Shown here in pieces: positions 37,901 through 49,411 of a stretch of DNA of 64,000 bases. The notes under the pieces are model-generated. The model searched no databases, was not told where the DNA came from, and saw nothing but the letters and a program-made list of their open reading frames with translations. The stretch's first letter is position 1. The number at the start of each line of letters is the position of its first letter. Origin of the DNA: Lineus longissimus (Eukaryota; Nemertea; Pilidiophora; Heteronemertea; Lineidae); contig NC_088313.1 in assembly GCF_910592395.1 (NCBI RefSeq), forward strand, positions 15,702,437 through 15,766,436, written 5' to 3'. Both the position numbers and the translations under genes were made by a program.

Positions 37901-40900
37901 TAGGCCTATTTTCTCCTTACAGAAATACATAATACGAAACAGTTTAAGCCGTTACCGTGGGCTCTACCAGGATAAATATCGTGAAGGTCTAGCACTCATG
38001 CATACATTTCACAATAAGTACATAACGTATTTAAACAAAGTGTAGAACATATATAAGGCCATACACAGCCTGAGTTTTGAAATACAATTTTTATTGGCCG
38101 GGATCTATTTGGCAAGCCGCTCGCCGAACAGGCATCTTTTTTTGTCCTGTTTGGAGAGCCGCTTGCCAAACAGCACTAAAAAGCCACCCTGTTCGGCCAG
38201 CCGGGCTTGCCAAACAGGTAAAAAATCTACCCTGTTTGGCGAGCTGGAGACTTTACTTTAATATTAATGAGTTCGGCTCTCCATTCAGGACAAGAAAAAG
38301 TCGCTGCTTGCCAAGTAGTCACTTCCATTTTTATTTCATTGATTTCATTGCCAAAGGACGATTTAAATATCTCGAATTGAAATATATATTGGAACTTGTC
38401 ATGCATTTATTGGTCTCCTACCTACCGTATAGATATTACCCTGCATCGTGTACGTCATATTCTTAACGATTTCAGAATATTGGAGTGAGATGTTTCGAAT
38501 GACTGAAAAAACAAAATGTACGCGTTAAATTTTTTAAAAAAATACTGGTAGTTTGTACAAATTTGAATATGGAAGCAACAGAGGGCACGATATCTGTATT
38601 GGTACCTTGTTGATGCCTTAACCTGTAGCAAAGAAAAGCAAGTGATAAGATGTGGCGATAAAACCTTCTTGTGATTGGTTGTATTATGCAGCGGCGTGGG
38701 CGGGGGGGGGGGGGGTGAATGTGCACCAATATGTCCTGTATATCCATGAGGATTTAAAGAACCACAAGAGTTATAAATAATTTGTTGGCGATGATCATCA
38801 TCACTTCATGTTAGCTGATTATACTCACTATCAGTGGTGTCAAGAAACCTCGTCTTTAAGGTCGTTGGGATGTTCTCATAAACTTGTTTCGCCTGAAACA
38901 TAAAATCAAAGAACAGTATGTAGGCAATCTCCAAACTTCGATTGTAAGAGTAGAAAAATAAACAGACGACAGAATGTGACAATCAGGAATGACAAGTGTG
39001 GATATCGAATTCCTCTAAGACAGTACAAAGTACGGTTCGTATAACATTGTGTCATCAAACACGTTCTAGAAGTTACTTTGTAAATGTACTCACATTATAG
39101 CCTGGGCCTGTTGTCAGCGTCTCATTCGACTTGTTCACCATCACACCGTACTCGTTGTCGATATTTTGCAACTTTAACGAAATTAGACAAATTAAATTTA
39201 TTCCAACTGTTGATATTGATAAATTCCTAAAGTTTTTTTTTGTTACCTATTACGACTTAATGAATCAATGCCTGTTGTCGTAAACTTCAAACACTCTGAA
39301 CATTTCAACTACATTTTGTATACTAAACCTGAGAATTCTAAATATTTTCTATATTTTGCTTGACTTCGGTCTGGCAGATGAGTAAATAGAAGGGCTCATG
39401 TATGGAGAAGGAGGGACGCTTAGAGTGCTACCGTAATAATGTATAACGAGACTTACATCCCAATAATCACATCCGAGTCCAATAGTACCTGCAACGATTT
39501 CATTGCAACCGGAACAGGAACCATTGCATCCATAACATGACGCGTCATTGATAGTGTTTGTGACGTCATAATGGATATTTGCATACGCTGTTTTCAAATC
39601 TCCTCCTTCGTTTGCCTTGATGTATTCGATAAGCTGGTAGTACCTAATAAATTTCTTTTCCACATCCAAGAGTTCTTAAAAAAGAAATTAAAGAGAAAAC
39701 AATTGGTTTACAGCCAGTCATGTGTCATATGGTAAGTTTGCGAAGACTCGAATGATAATACAACACGCCATAAGCTAAGGCAAAGCACATGTGTAATGTA
39801 TGTACATTGTATATGTTTGACAAAAATGAAAAGATTACCATGGTTTTGAAAACCAAAATTGCGACACCATGAGTGCCACTACATACTCGTGCACTGACCA
39901 TCCTACTCACCAGAGTCTAAACTGAAAAGGTAATCAAAAGCGGCATCGGTCTCGGTCCTCCATGTTTCTCGCACAGGTTGCCCCAGTAGTACATCAATTC
40001 CGGTCAGGTCAGCTTCAATGATGACGTCATTCATATGGCCAAACGACTCCTCAGAGATGTAGTTCAGTTGCTGAAATGATATTTGCTGTACAATGAACTT
40101 GTAGTTCAATTGCTGAAATATGCTTTTGATGAAGTCCATACCAGGGGTTCGTAGTTAAATGTGATAAGATCCTACTTTTCAAGTTCCCTCTATCGAAGCC
40201 ATGTTGTACTTACTCCAGCAAGGTTACTCCAGTACGCTTTAAACTCAGACAAGCTATTATCCATCGTGGTCCCCAATGTTGTCATGCCCGCCATGGCTGA
40301 GTACGCTGTCATCATCGATACGATACCCATAGCACTGAAAGAAAGAGTACCGCCATGAGGTTACTGCTATTCTCTCCCGATGCTTATTCTTGCCTTTTTT
40401 TCGTGGCCAGTAGCAACCAAAGCGTATAAAGACTGATCCTTGTAAAATCCTTTGTAACCTTTCTTACCAGGCATGTTGCAGTCAAGAGTGTATACGGACA
40501 GATACATGTAAAATCCCTTAACAGAGTTATCTCGACTCTTTCTATTCGGAAAAGCCTCATCTCCACCAACGAAGACGAGAGACACCAAACGTCATTGTTC
40601 CCATTAACAAAACGGTCACCATTGTTCAGCACAGAAATTAAAATTGAACAATTAGATAAAATTTTGATAGAAAATTGATGTTTTTCTTTTTCGGAACTTA
40701 CAACGTCATGGTAAGAGAAAGGAAATTCAAGACAATGAAGGCCAATTTAAACTTTTCGTTTGCAGGGTGATAGGATTGGTAGTTCTGTCCTCCACATTTT
40801 CCCTTCCGCCGGCAGACGACGATGGTGATGAGGACGGCGAGGGCAATCAGGATGAAGATGAGGCCAACCATCGACGCCATCACGATGCCAAGGTCATAGT

Positions 40901-43746
40901 CGATAATCTGAAAGGGAGGGCAAAGGCCAAGGTCATACATGTAGTTTGGTGTATGGAATGCAGGGCAAAAGTCAAGGTCCTAGTCTGTAGTATACAATGG
41001 AGGGTACAGGTCAAGGTCACTGGGATTTTGCAGACGACGATGGCCATTGAGATAGGACCAATCTGAAACGGTAGGGGAAAAGGCCATGGTCATAGTCTAT
41101 AGGACGGTAAATGTCAAGGCCTTTGGGATTTAGCTGACGATGATGACCAGGAAGGTTATCAGAAATACGAGGTCAACAATGTAGCCATGTAATGCCAAGG
41201 TCGCAATCGATTATATTAAACAATAGGCCAAGGTGAAAGTCACAGAGATGGTTCACGATGTGATACAGGTAAGAGGTCAAGGCTGTAATATTAACGTGGA
41301 GTACAACTTTTGTATCCTACCTCGCTTTGTCGTGAGGCAGTATCGAAATGTCCTCTGGCGATGGTTTGAAGCATACCTAAAGAGACAAACGATATATAAT
41401 TCCCTCAATTCATAAAAGGGCCACTCAATTTACTGATTGGTCATACCTGACATGACTTTAAGCTCTCAGTTCAATAGATCAAAGACATTGGTGGAGGGGA
41501 GAGTTTCTCAGAAGTAAGAAGAAATAATTGGCGAATACTCGGACATCTTACGATCTTTTTATAGAATTCATCAACCCTAGCTTTTTTCTGTTTTAATTGA
41601 AACTACAGCCTGCTTCAAAAAGAAATGCAGATGGGACCGATAATTTTGACCAAGAAAATCGTTAGGACAACCTGTACTTAAAACCATTATTTAACAATGG
41701 AATGCATTGTAAAAAGTGAAAGTCTTTAAGCATGTACATACTTTTAAGCTAATGAAGTAGTCGCTTATTTCGGTACTTTACGGGGCTTTAATAGCAAGAT
41801 ACCTTATGCATGGCTGAGCCTATGCTTATATATTGTTTGTTATTAAGGTTTGCAGTGTAGAGATTTCCTGCAAATTGCTAACAGTAGCCACGTCAAGAAC
41901 TGGCCAACAGCCCATTATTACATGTTATATTATGTTATTATATTTTGATGTTTAACCTAAATCTTGGTTGCCTTTTTTGCGAAAGGGTTTGAAAGGGTTT
42001 TGCAGGTAACTACATGTAGTCCACTTGAATGACGTCTGCTGGTTGGCTTTAAGTATATAAGACATTGCAAAAATATTTTGAAATGTAAATAACTTAACTG
42101 AACCAACATGGACTACAAACTGATTTCATGCTTATACTTTTCTATGTCGGAGATTATAGCTAAAGTATTACTTCCCCATGCAACATTTCCCATGCAAACT
42201 ATGGTGGTTGTCTTCTTGCTGCAACTTATTCGTTCCAATTATGTTTTCTAACTTTATTGACAAAGTGTCTCTTAAGTATCTATGTTCTTGATCAATATGT
42301 CACATCTTCAAAACTACCACAATCATTTAAACATTTCGCTGCAGTTCGTACATGTTAAATGAAAATGGCTAATAAATTGGAGCCCCTCTTCATAAATTGT
42401 ATATTCGTTCAAAGGAGATACTCCCTATACATGTCAATGACACTATTCTCATTTCGTATTCTCTTCAACTCAGCTCCTGCCTATGATATGATGTTTAACA
42501 GCATTACCAAGCACAGTTATCATGTTGCTACAAATATGATAAAAAATGGTTTCCTCTCTCCATCACAAATATCAACATGAACATTCATAACATGAGTCCA
42601 CCCACTAATCAATGCTCTTTTAAATAAAATGATATCAACCAAAGTGACGATATTTGATCAGTACTTCACGGGCATTCAATATCGTATAATAATCGTATCG
42701 TTCAGAAATTCAGGTAACTGGCATGGCAGTATTACCCGACAAAATGACACTTTTGATAAAGTAAACATAACGTTGTCAGACGATGGTATTTCATTGACAC
42801 TGCACGGCTTATCGCTGTTGATCCAATTTTCGTTCTCGGTAAAAATAATGCGTTTATATCAACATAATGTTAAGGCATTTTTCGGTTGATTTTGAATGAT
42901 AGCATGTTTGTCACGCTCTGGTTCCCCCATCCAAATGGTAGTAGCAGTGATATCGGGCAGGAATGTAATTCAATGCCCAGCGCTACGTCAAAGGATTATT
43001 GTCAAAACTGGCCGCACACTTCCTTGTTTTTCGTGGAGTATTATGGTTGGATATCGCTCTCGATGACGAGGTGTTTTCGACTGTTTTGGGAGAAATGTAG
43101 GCTATGTTCTCAGAATGCTGGGAATTTGCTCTACATAACGGTCTTCATTGAATATTAAGGTTCTTTGTGCTTGCTCATATTTTGCTTAGTCGGGTAGTAA
43201 TACATAATAAGTTGCTTAGGGTGGTTTTAAACCTGTTATTATATTTGAGATATTCACATTGTTCCCTGTTCACTTACTGTACGGGAACTGATTTCGCTGC
43301 ATGATGTTGATCAGGCCACCGGCCATGCCGTACAAGATGCCCAAGATGGCGTCTCCTGTAGCGTTCGTGCTCGTCCATGTTGGATCTGAGAAACAAAGTA
43401 GAAAATAATTACACATTAAATGATACAAAGAATAAATGTAAGAGATCAGATCTCATCTTTGGGAGTTTGGTAACAAAGGCAGTACTTCAGAATCATAGAA
43501 TAAACTCTGAACGAAAGAACATGTACTTATCTGGCAATACTTTGGATTACAGAATATAATTAGATACTAACCAGCAGGCAAATCTCCCCATACAACATTT
43601 CCACTTGCGAAATCCTGGGTGTTGGTAACCCTAGTGTAGTTACTTGCCGTGGCGTCTGTACCTGATGGCAGTCCCACCACTGTCACCAATACTGCCAAAG
43701 CCAACCATGCTAGACTCGGCTGGCACCAAGTCCGGTCGGGAGCCAT
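28949..43746 (-). CDS. PROM1: Prominin (CD133 family) pentaspan membrane protein, 25 exons, 900 aa
   Basis: Prominins are cholesterol-binding five-pass glycoproteins of microvilli, cilia and photoreceptor discs. Exons: 43746-43572, 43385-43278, 41376-41321, 40907-40702, 40334-40214, 40070-39911, 39674-39457, 39171-39094, 38892-38829, 38502-38426, 37497-37424, 37137-36985, 36609-36483, 36219-36116, 35838-35751, 35537-35397, 35067-34963, 34564-34490, 34223-34170, 33932-33852, 33217-33149, 30191-30102, 29793-29672, 29483-29415, 29036-28949. All are GT-AG and sum to 2703 nt in phase. The ATG has A at -3 and G at +4 and opens a signal peptide. Hydrophobic segments: about 120-145, 167-190, 447-471, 498-519 and 812-831. 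The cytoplasmic CRRKGKCGG follows TM1. FFGANWEKATCEP after TM4 and CDVTVDNLNACWVALGW before TM5 match the family. The two large extracellular loops have many N-glycosylation sequons. Loop 1 carries C322-C325-C329-C332. The vertebrate orthologue could be PROM1 or PROM2. Confidence 0.95.
31539..32268 (-). mobile_element. hAT-like non-autonomous element with 8-bp flanking duplication (prominin intron 21)
   Basis: Element body 31547-32260, about 714 bp. Direct repeats AGTTGCAG lie at 31539-31546 and 32261-32268. The ends are inverted copies of a gggcggatcca-type terminus (left ggggcggatccagg, right ttggatccgcgcctg). The exact left boundary is ambiguous because the duplication ends in CAG, which could be part of the terminus. 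Poly-G/poly-C tracts lie just inside both ends. On the minus strand, 31955-31878 reads 25 codons starting MAEKRKSQSSLVDLF, like the N-terminus of hAT transposases of the DUF4371/ZMYM-related type; the frame then stops. An 8-bp duplication and these ends fit the hAT superfamily. It is an internally deleted, immobile-by-itself copy. Confidence 0.75.
31878..31955 (-). pseudogene. Truncated hAT transposase N-terminus
   Basis: Twenty-five codons beginning MAEKRKSQSSLVDLFAKSRK inside the hAT-like element. The lysine-rich 'KRKSQSSLxxLF' start is common in hAT transposases before the BED/TTF-type zinc finger. No zinc finger, catalytic core or dimerisation domain follows, so this is a remnant left by internal deletion. 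Confidence 0.5.
38087..38335 (+). mobile_element. Foldback-like MITE, copy 1 (prominin intron 10)
   Basis: Element 38096-38326 (231 bp) flanked by perfect 9-bp direct repeats ATTTTTATT (38087-38095 and 38327-38335). The left end ggccgggatctatttggcaa and the inverse of the right end share TTGGCAAGCC as an imperfect terminal repeat. The interior has further direct and inverted copies of the same module (gcttgccaaacag twice, ccctgttcggc, ccctgtttggcg). A 9-bp duplication suits Mutator-like elements. It lacks about 13 bases before the right end compared with copy 2. Confidence 0.75.
41030..41240 (-). pseudogene. Decayed tandem copies of prominin exon 4
   Basis: Prominin intron 3 contains two degraded relatives of exon 4 and its 3' splice region. 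One, about 41132-41240, reads on the minus strand as IIDCDLGI then breaks by frameshift and stops, against IIDYDLGI at the start of functional exon 4. The other, about 41030-41100, keeps the gcagacgacgatgg segment and the splice-acceptor flank but lacks the middle. The copies recur about every 100 bases. They look like a failed tandem exon duplication. Confidence 0.7.
41377..43277 (-). other. Prominin intron 2, no other content seen
   Basis: A 1.9 kb AT-rich intron with only short frames that have no recognisable domain. Confidence 0.5.
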
Positions 43747-46700
43747 GTTGAAATCCTGAAATATCCTTGTACAGTTATTAAGAACGGATTAAGCCTGGCC
43801 ACAATGTATAGGCCTTATGGAAAGGCCCCTTGTTGACGCGACAAGTTAGCTTTTTATATTCGCTTGACCTACGTATAGACTTCGTTATGAATCTTAGTAT
43901 ATATATCCAGCAGTTTATCCTTCAATTCTCACGTTCCCATTGCTATTTCGAACAACTGGTTGTCGCTGTACTGAGGGGAGGCAAGGCCGGGTCTCCCGCC
44001 AACGTTTCTCTGGTCACTGTATACGTCACGCTTATCGAAATGAGGTCAGCGCCTCTGTAGGTCATTGTCAGGATAAGCACATTGCAATCCTTTGACTTGA
44101 AAGGACACGTCACAAATCGTTCTAGGCTTCGTGCGCCACATGGCCTACATTTTGAACAGCTCAGTTGGTGTCGCATGAAGTTTTTATTAAATATCCTCAT
44201 TTAAATATATTCATTTTTCTTTAATGCAAGGACTAAAGCTGAATCTCATTTCGACTTGGTTCCTCAATCATTGCGCCATCACCAGCTACTGCTGGTGTAT
44301 GTCTGGGAAACGCAGGCTGCAAGGTTATTCTAAAGAAGGGTAGAGGGCAATCATATACCGACAGAAGAACAGCGATATCGTCGAATCGATTCCTCTGAGA
44401 CACGTAGGTCCAAAGGCTAGGTTTAAGGTAGGCTTTTACTGCGGTTTCGAATAATTCACAACGCATGCGAGTCTATAGCGCGGTGATGATGCATATGTCG
44501 GAATCGCGTTCAGTGTTATCCTACCCATACATCGAATGCGATTTCGACAACGCACGCGTTTATTAGTGCTGTCCACCCAAACTTTGCAAAAATCCCATAC
44601 GTTGTGAAACGTTTCCGAAATCGCGTCTAGTCTCGCCTCCCCTAAATGTAAACCTTCACTTCCAACAACCTTGAACTTTCTTGCAGCTGACAGATTACAC
44701 CATAAATACATCGATGTGCAAGGAAGCGCAATCATCATCAAAGGCGAATTAGCGCTGACAGCCAACGTACAGTTTCCACTGAAAGGTCAGATGAACACAT
44801 GCTTATGATAACTCCTAGAACATCTCAGACGGTCAGTCCTCTTCGTGTGATGAATATCGCCGTCGACAGTATGCATGGTTGATCATAGTCACGAAAAAAA
44901 GGACATACGATATCTGAGGGTATATTTTCCAACGCGGTTACCCCCCAAAACATTTAAAAGCAATGAGTAGCCAGTGGTTACAGCCTACGCGGAGAAGGTC
45001 GCGTCTTGCTTATGCGAGAGGTAAAAGATGATTGATCACACACACTACAGGATAAAAAAGTTACGACCATTGGCTTTGGAGATTTTTTTTGCATGAATGT
45101 ACATGCGATATGTCCCTCAAAGAATTGCGGTTGCAACTGATGGTAATAAGGTGCGTAGGGGCGGGTGATGAAAATATCCCAATACTCTCTCTACGCTTTG
45201 GTGGCAAGCTGTACTTGGATGACCTTGTACTTTAGCCTCTTGCTGTTTGACAATGCAATGCAGCCGGCAGCTCGGGAACTACCTACAAACACCAATCTTA
45301 CAAAAACGATGGCACATTTCCTCGTGTTTTGACATTGACGGCGAAGTCATGTCACTGAGTCCAAAGAAGCATGTTTTGGTCGTTAGTTAGGAAAGGTATG
45401 CAAGTAATTGTCAATCAGGAAGTATCCCGGATATATGAGAAAATATCTTCTGTGGAAGGAAAGATTGTCTTATGGTGGAGGTGTGGTTGATGGTTGCCAG
45501 AAGGGCGTTAACCGAGCACTCCTTGGTACAAATAATCAGTATACCGGATGGAGCAAGAGAATCCAATTTTTCCCGACAACTGATAGCCTTGGCTAAGATT
45601 TTAAGGTCAACTGGACGCCTCAACCAGTTGATTGTCTAAAATTCCGAACAGGTCTCATACGGTCTACATAGTAGACAGGCTTTCACCATTACTGACGTCA
45701 TTTTCGCTTGAATTACAGTGCCTGTATTACCTGGTCTGCAATCGGCAAAACAAATTCGAAAATTCTACTTGATTCTACTGATGACGTCATTGGCGCCAAA
45801 AACGATTGCTTTTGACCTCGATTCTTAAAACCTTTTTTCGATGCAAACGTTAAAAGCGGCTACAACCTCTCTTTATATAATCTCTGAGCTATAAGAATAC
45901 GATATATGGAGAAGATACCGCAGAAGAAACTATCTGGAATTCATATCTTAGTTCTCCTGGGTGGTTCTGTCTGGTATGAGTTTATATAAAATGGTTGTTT
46001 ATGATCGGCCGAGTCGGTATGACACGCCGCAGAAAAAGAATGTTTAAAAAACAAAATATCGGGTGAGGTATTTCATCGAATATCAAAGTCAGGAGGTAGT
46101 AAAGCGCAACTGACAATTAAACCTTTATAAAAATAAATTAATACATATTTATTATCAGTGGTCGTAATCGACTGCCTGAGAGAGCAATCGACCTCAAGAT
46201 AGGGCGCGGTGAGTGGCCGACATCCACTGCCAGATAGAGCACGGTGAGTGGTCGCAATCTTCAATCAGCTTCATCCTGTTTCACATTATCTCTCGGGTAC
46301 TCAGTTCGATTTGAAATCGATATAGTTCTCCTGGGTACCTTAAATTTTTTAAATACTTTACCTCAATCCACAATAAACATAAGAGGAATGAAAGTGAAGT
46401 TTTTGCATCTTCCAGTTGATGGGTACCTATGCACTTGAGCCGACGATCACTTTCGAGGATTCTCTAAGTGATATTTCAAGTTTGTTTTATCGTTCCATCG
46501 GGATCTTCATGGATTGGGTTTTTCAGCTATCTGTTGTTTACAAGTAAAGGCTTCAGAGCTGCCACAGCACCAAAACGATAACTGAGGCAAGCTATTTCCA
46601 AACATATGTACTGTATAACGTTGTCAAAGAGGGAATAACTCATTAATATGTTGCTAAAGTTTCACAAAACAAACTGAAATGAGGTGTCGGGTGTATTTCT

Positions 46701-48236
46701 TTGAATTATCCGTGTAGCAGTGTTTCCTGTTAGTGTTTAAGGCAGACACGAAAACAAGATGACATGTTTTTCTGTTCCCACTGATGTTGTAATAAACAGC
46801 AGTACTTTCATCTGAAAATGGGATATAGATGTCGTGTGAAGTAGGTATTGGTATCAATATACATGAGCTTAGCTGGACATGTACGAGCATATGTGCTGTT
46901 ACTCTGAAACTCTGATCCTTGATAAAAAAGATGCGGACTTCATCCTGAAGCCAACCGATATTTTCAAAGGAATATGACACAAGGCGCCTTTTTCCTAAAG
47001 ACTTATAGACATTCGCCAACTGTTTTTATAACAAGAGATAGAGCATACTCGGTCAATGTTGAATTACAGTGGCACAATTTAGAAGAGATAATCTCAAGAG
47101 ATCAAGACTAGTCTTTCTTAATCCTTAATATAATCTATGTAATGTAATAATGTTGCAGCGGATATGTTTACTGTCGGGTCCGAGGCCTGAGCAGTGATTT
47201 ATTATTTATTGTGAAATGTAGTGCTGATTTTCCAGTGTGAAGATGGCAGAACGAAAATGAGTCAATCGGTCACGCCCGCCATATGTTCAACTTCTGTTGA
47301 CTACAGCATCCTTCTCATGCAATATAAGCTCCCTATTCATGTATGTATATGGCTTTTGCGACAATCGAAAACCTTTGTCCATCTTATATCCACTCGTTAT
47401 TCCTCATCAGCACGGAACGCTGATGACAATCTGACCATTATAAAGCTAATTTAGCCAAACATTATTATCCGGCTGATTGATTTACGTTAATGGCCACTGA
47501 GGATAAGGTGGTATGTACTAACATCCTAATCAACGGCGCTCCATTGGACACATTGTCATTCTTGATCGCAGCATCTTGTTGAACATACAGTAAAACGATG
47601 GAAACGTTTCTGAGGTAACGGCTGGGTGACGAGTATGAAAACGAGATCATCGGACTTTGGTTACAAAAAGTTTAAGGTTTTTACAAAAGGTCAATTTTTT
47701 AAAGAGTTCACTGTGGGACATCGGCGAGGACACCCCAAAACCTCTCCTCTTACAACTCCAATTGGCAAAGTACCCTAAGTGGACAAGGAACGGCAGACGT
47801 GAATATTGGCACACTAATAGATACTCCTTGTAACGGCTCGAGTAAAAAATGCTCTCACTAATAGCAGCCATTGACCAGATCTCAGTTGCAGCGGTGGACA
47901 TCAAACGGCTCTAAAGCCTTTTCGCTGTCGATCTGAAAGGACGAGGCGCTGGCAACAAATTAGCAGTAATGGTGGCCATTTGTGTCATGACTCGAAAAAC
48001 ATGTGACACTTCCCATCTGTCTTTGCGCGACAAACGCTAACCTAATTATGGATATTACATGTACGAGTTCTGGACGTCTCGATGAGTGTAATCGATCTCA
48101 AGTAAGCTGATCAGAGAAAGTTCGTGACGCCCCAGAATAGGCAGACACTTGAGAGGTTGTGATCAGGGATACTTAAACGTAAACGTATAGATAGATGAAT
48201 GAATAAAAATGGTAAATGAAGAGAAAAAAAAACTTT
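43747..48236. other. Intergenic upstream of prominin
   Basis: No gene is recognised. It should include the prominin promoter. Imperfect internal repeats of the form 'gataGRGCRcggtgagtgg' lie at about 46158-46260. The frame at 44436-44765 on the minus strand has no recognisable domain. Confidence 0.45.
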
Positions 48237-48308
48237 GGATACACGGGGAGTCGAACCCGTGACCACCAGATCGAAAGTCCAGCATTCGAACGGTTGAACC
48301 ACAGCGGT
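48237..48308 (-). repeat. tRNA-Glu-like sequence with A and B boxes (tRNA-derived, not a functional tRNA)
   Basis: The minus strand has an A-box-like tggttcaaccg (plus 48291-48301), an anticodon-arm-like ctggactttcgatctgg with TTC in the anticodon position, and a consensus B box ggttcgactcc. A run of eight T follows shortly (plus-strand poly-A near 48225-48232), a Pol III-type stop. The D and T stems are irregular and no acceptor stem pairs, so this is a tRNA pseudogene or SINE head rather than a working tRNA. Confidence 0.5.
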
Positions 48309-48543
48309 TTTTTATGTTACTGTGGAGATTTTCTTCAAGTTTAATGGCCAGGCTACGGTAATATGAACCTTGCGTGAGAATAATCATTTATATTCTATTT
48401 TTATTTCTATTTCCGACTTGCATCATCTGTGCAATTTCTTCGAGAAAACAATACAACCTGAAAATAAATTTTTATTTTTTTCCTCGCTCCGGTTCTGATT
48501 CTTCAGAAGAGATGTCCGTGAAACAAGGAATAAAAAAGACTAT

Positions 48544-48805
48544 ATTTAATAAGGCCGGGTCTTTTTGGCAAGCCGCTCGCCGAACAGGCATCTTTTTTGT
48601 CCTGTTTGGAGAGCCGCTTGCCAAACAGCACTAAAAAGCCACCCTGTTCGGCCAGCCGGGCTTGCCAAACAGGTAAAAAATCTACCCTGTTTGGCGAGCT
48701 GGAGACTTTACTTTAATATTAATGAGTTCGGCTCTCCATTCAGGACAAGAAAAAGTCGCTGTTTGGTAAGCCGGGCTTGCCAAGTAGTCACTTCCATTTA
48801 AATAA
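48544..48805 (+). mobile_element. Foldback-like MITE, copy 2
   Basis: Element 48553-48795 (243 bp), nearly identical to the prominin intron copy over the shared part. It is flanked by atttaataa (48544-48552) and atttaaataa (48796-48805), a target duplication that has gained or lost one A. The complete right end reads gtaagccgggcttgccaagt then agtcacttcc. Copy 2 is the more complete copy of the family. Confidence 0.75.
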
Positions 48806-49411
48806 TACGCGACGAAAACTGATCCATAGAAACTGATACGCTGGCAACTTCGACAGAACGTTTCGAATTACATATATTTACAAATTTGTGATCGCAGCAT
48901 GAACGATGTATACAGGCTGATATCGATATAGTTGTGATAAAGGCGACCCTTGCTATCAACAGCCGGCGGAGGCAAGCGACTATTGATAGTAGCCAAGACT
49001 ACATACATCTGCTACTTTCGACTAGTCGCCACGAGACAACTAACAGGGTTGGCTTTTGACTTGTCACCCGACTTTTATGAGTGGCTTGAACCAGAACGAC
49101 GATTTGGTTGCAATTCGGTTATAGAAGAGTGTTCAAACTGAAGATTAGGAGTGCCGATGGCCTCACTTCTGATTGCAATAGTCTTGAAGATTGCAGCAAG
49201 TGGTGGAGCATGATAAGAACTTGATAAGTTTATTTCAGATATCACCAAGTGACGCTATACATTAGTACATGTACTTGATCTTTCAAAAAAGGTTAGTTTA
49301 AATATTCAAAACATTCAAATATGTTAAAAGTTAGATTGTTTAAAGATTCTTCACACTCTTACATATATCATACAGCGACGGCAAGTTGTTTCTAGGAAGA
49401 CGGAATCAATC
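48806..49411. other. Upstream region of the GPCR gene
   Basis: No gene or clear promoter element is recognised in the 600 bases before the receptor start codon. Confidence 0.4.

Noticed and set aside
44436-44765. 109-codon minus-strand frame upstream of prominin
   Set aside because: No recognisable family or splice partner.
48237-48308. Functional tRNA-Glu
   Set aside because: No pairing acceptor stem, irregular D and T stems, and an extra base in the T arm.
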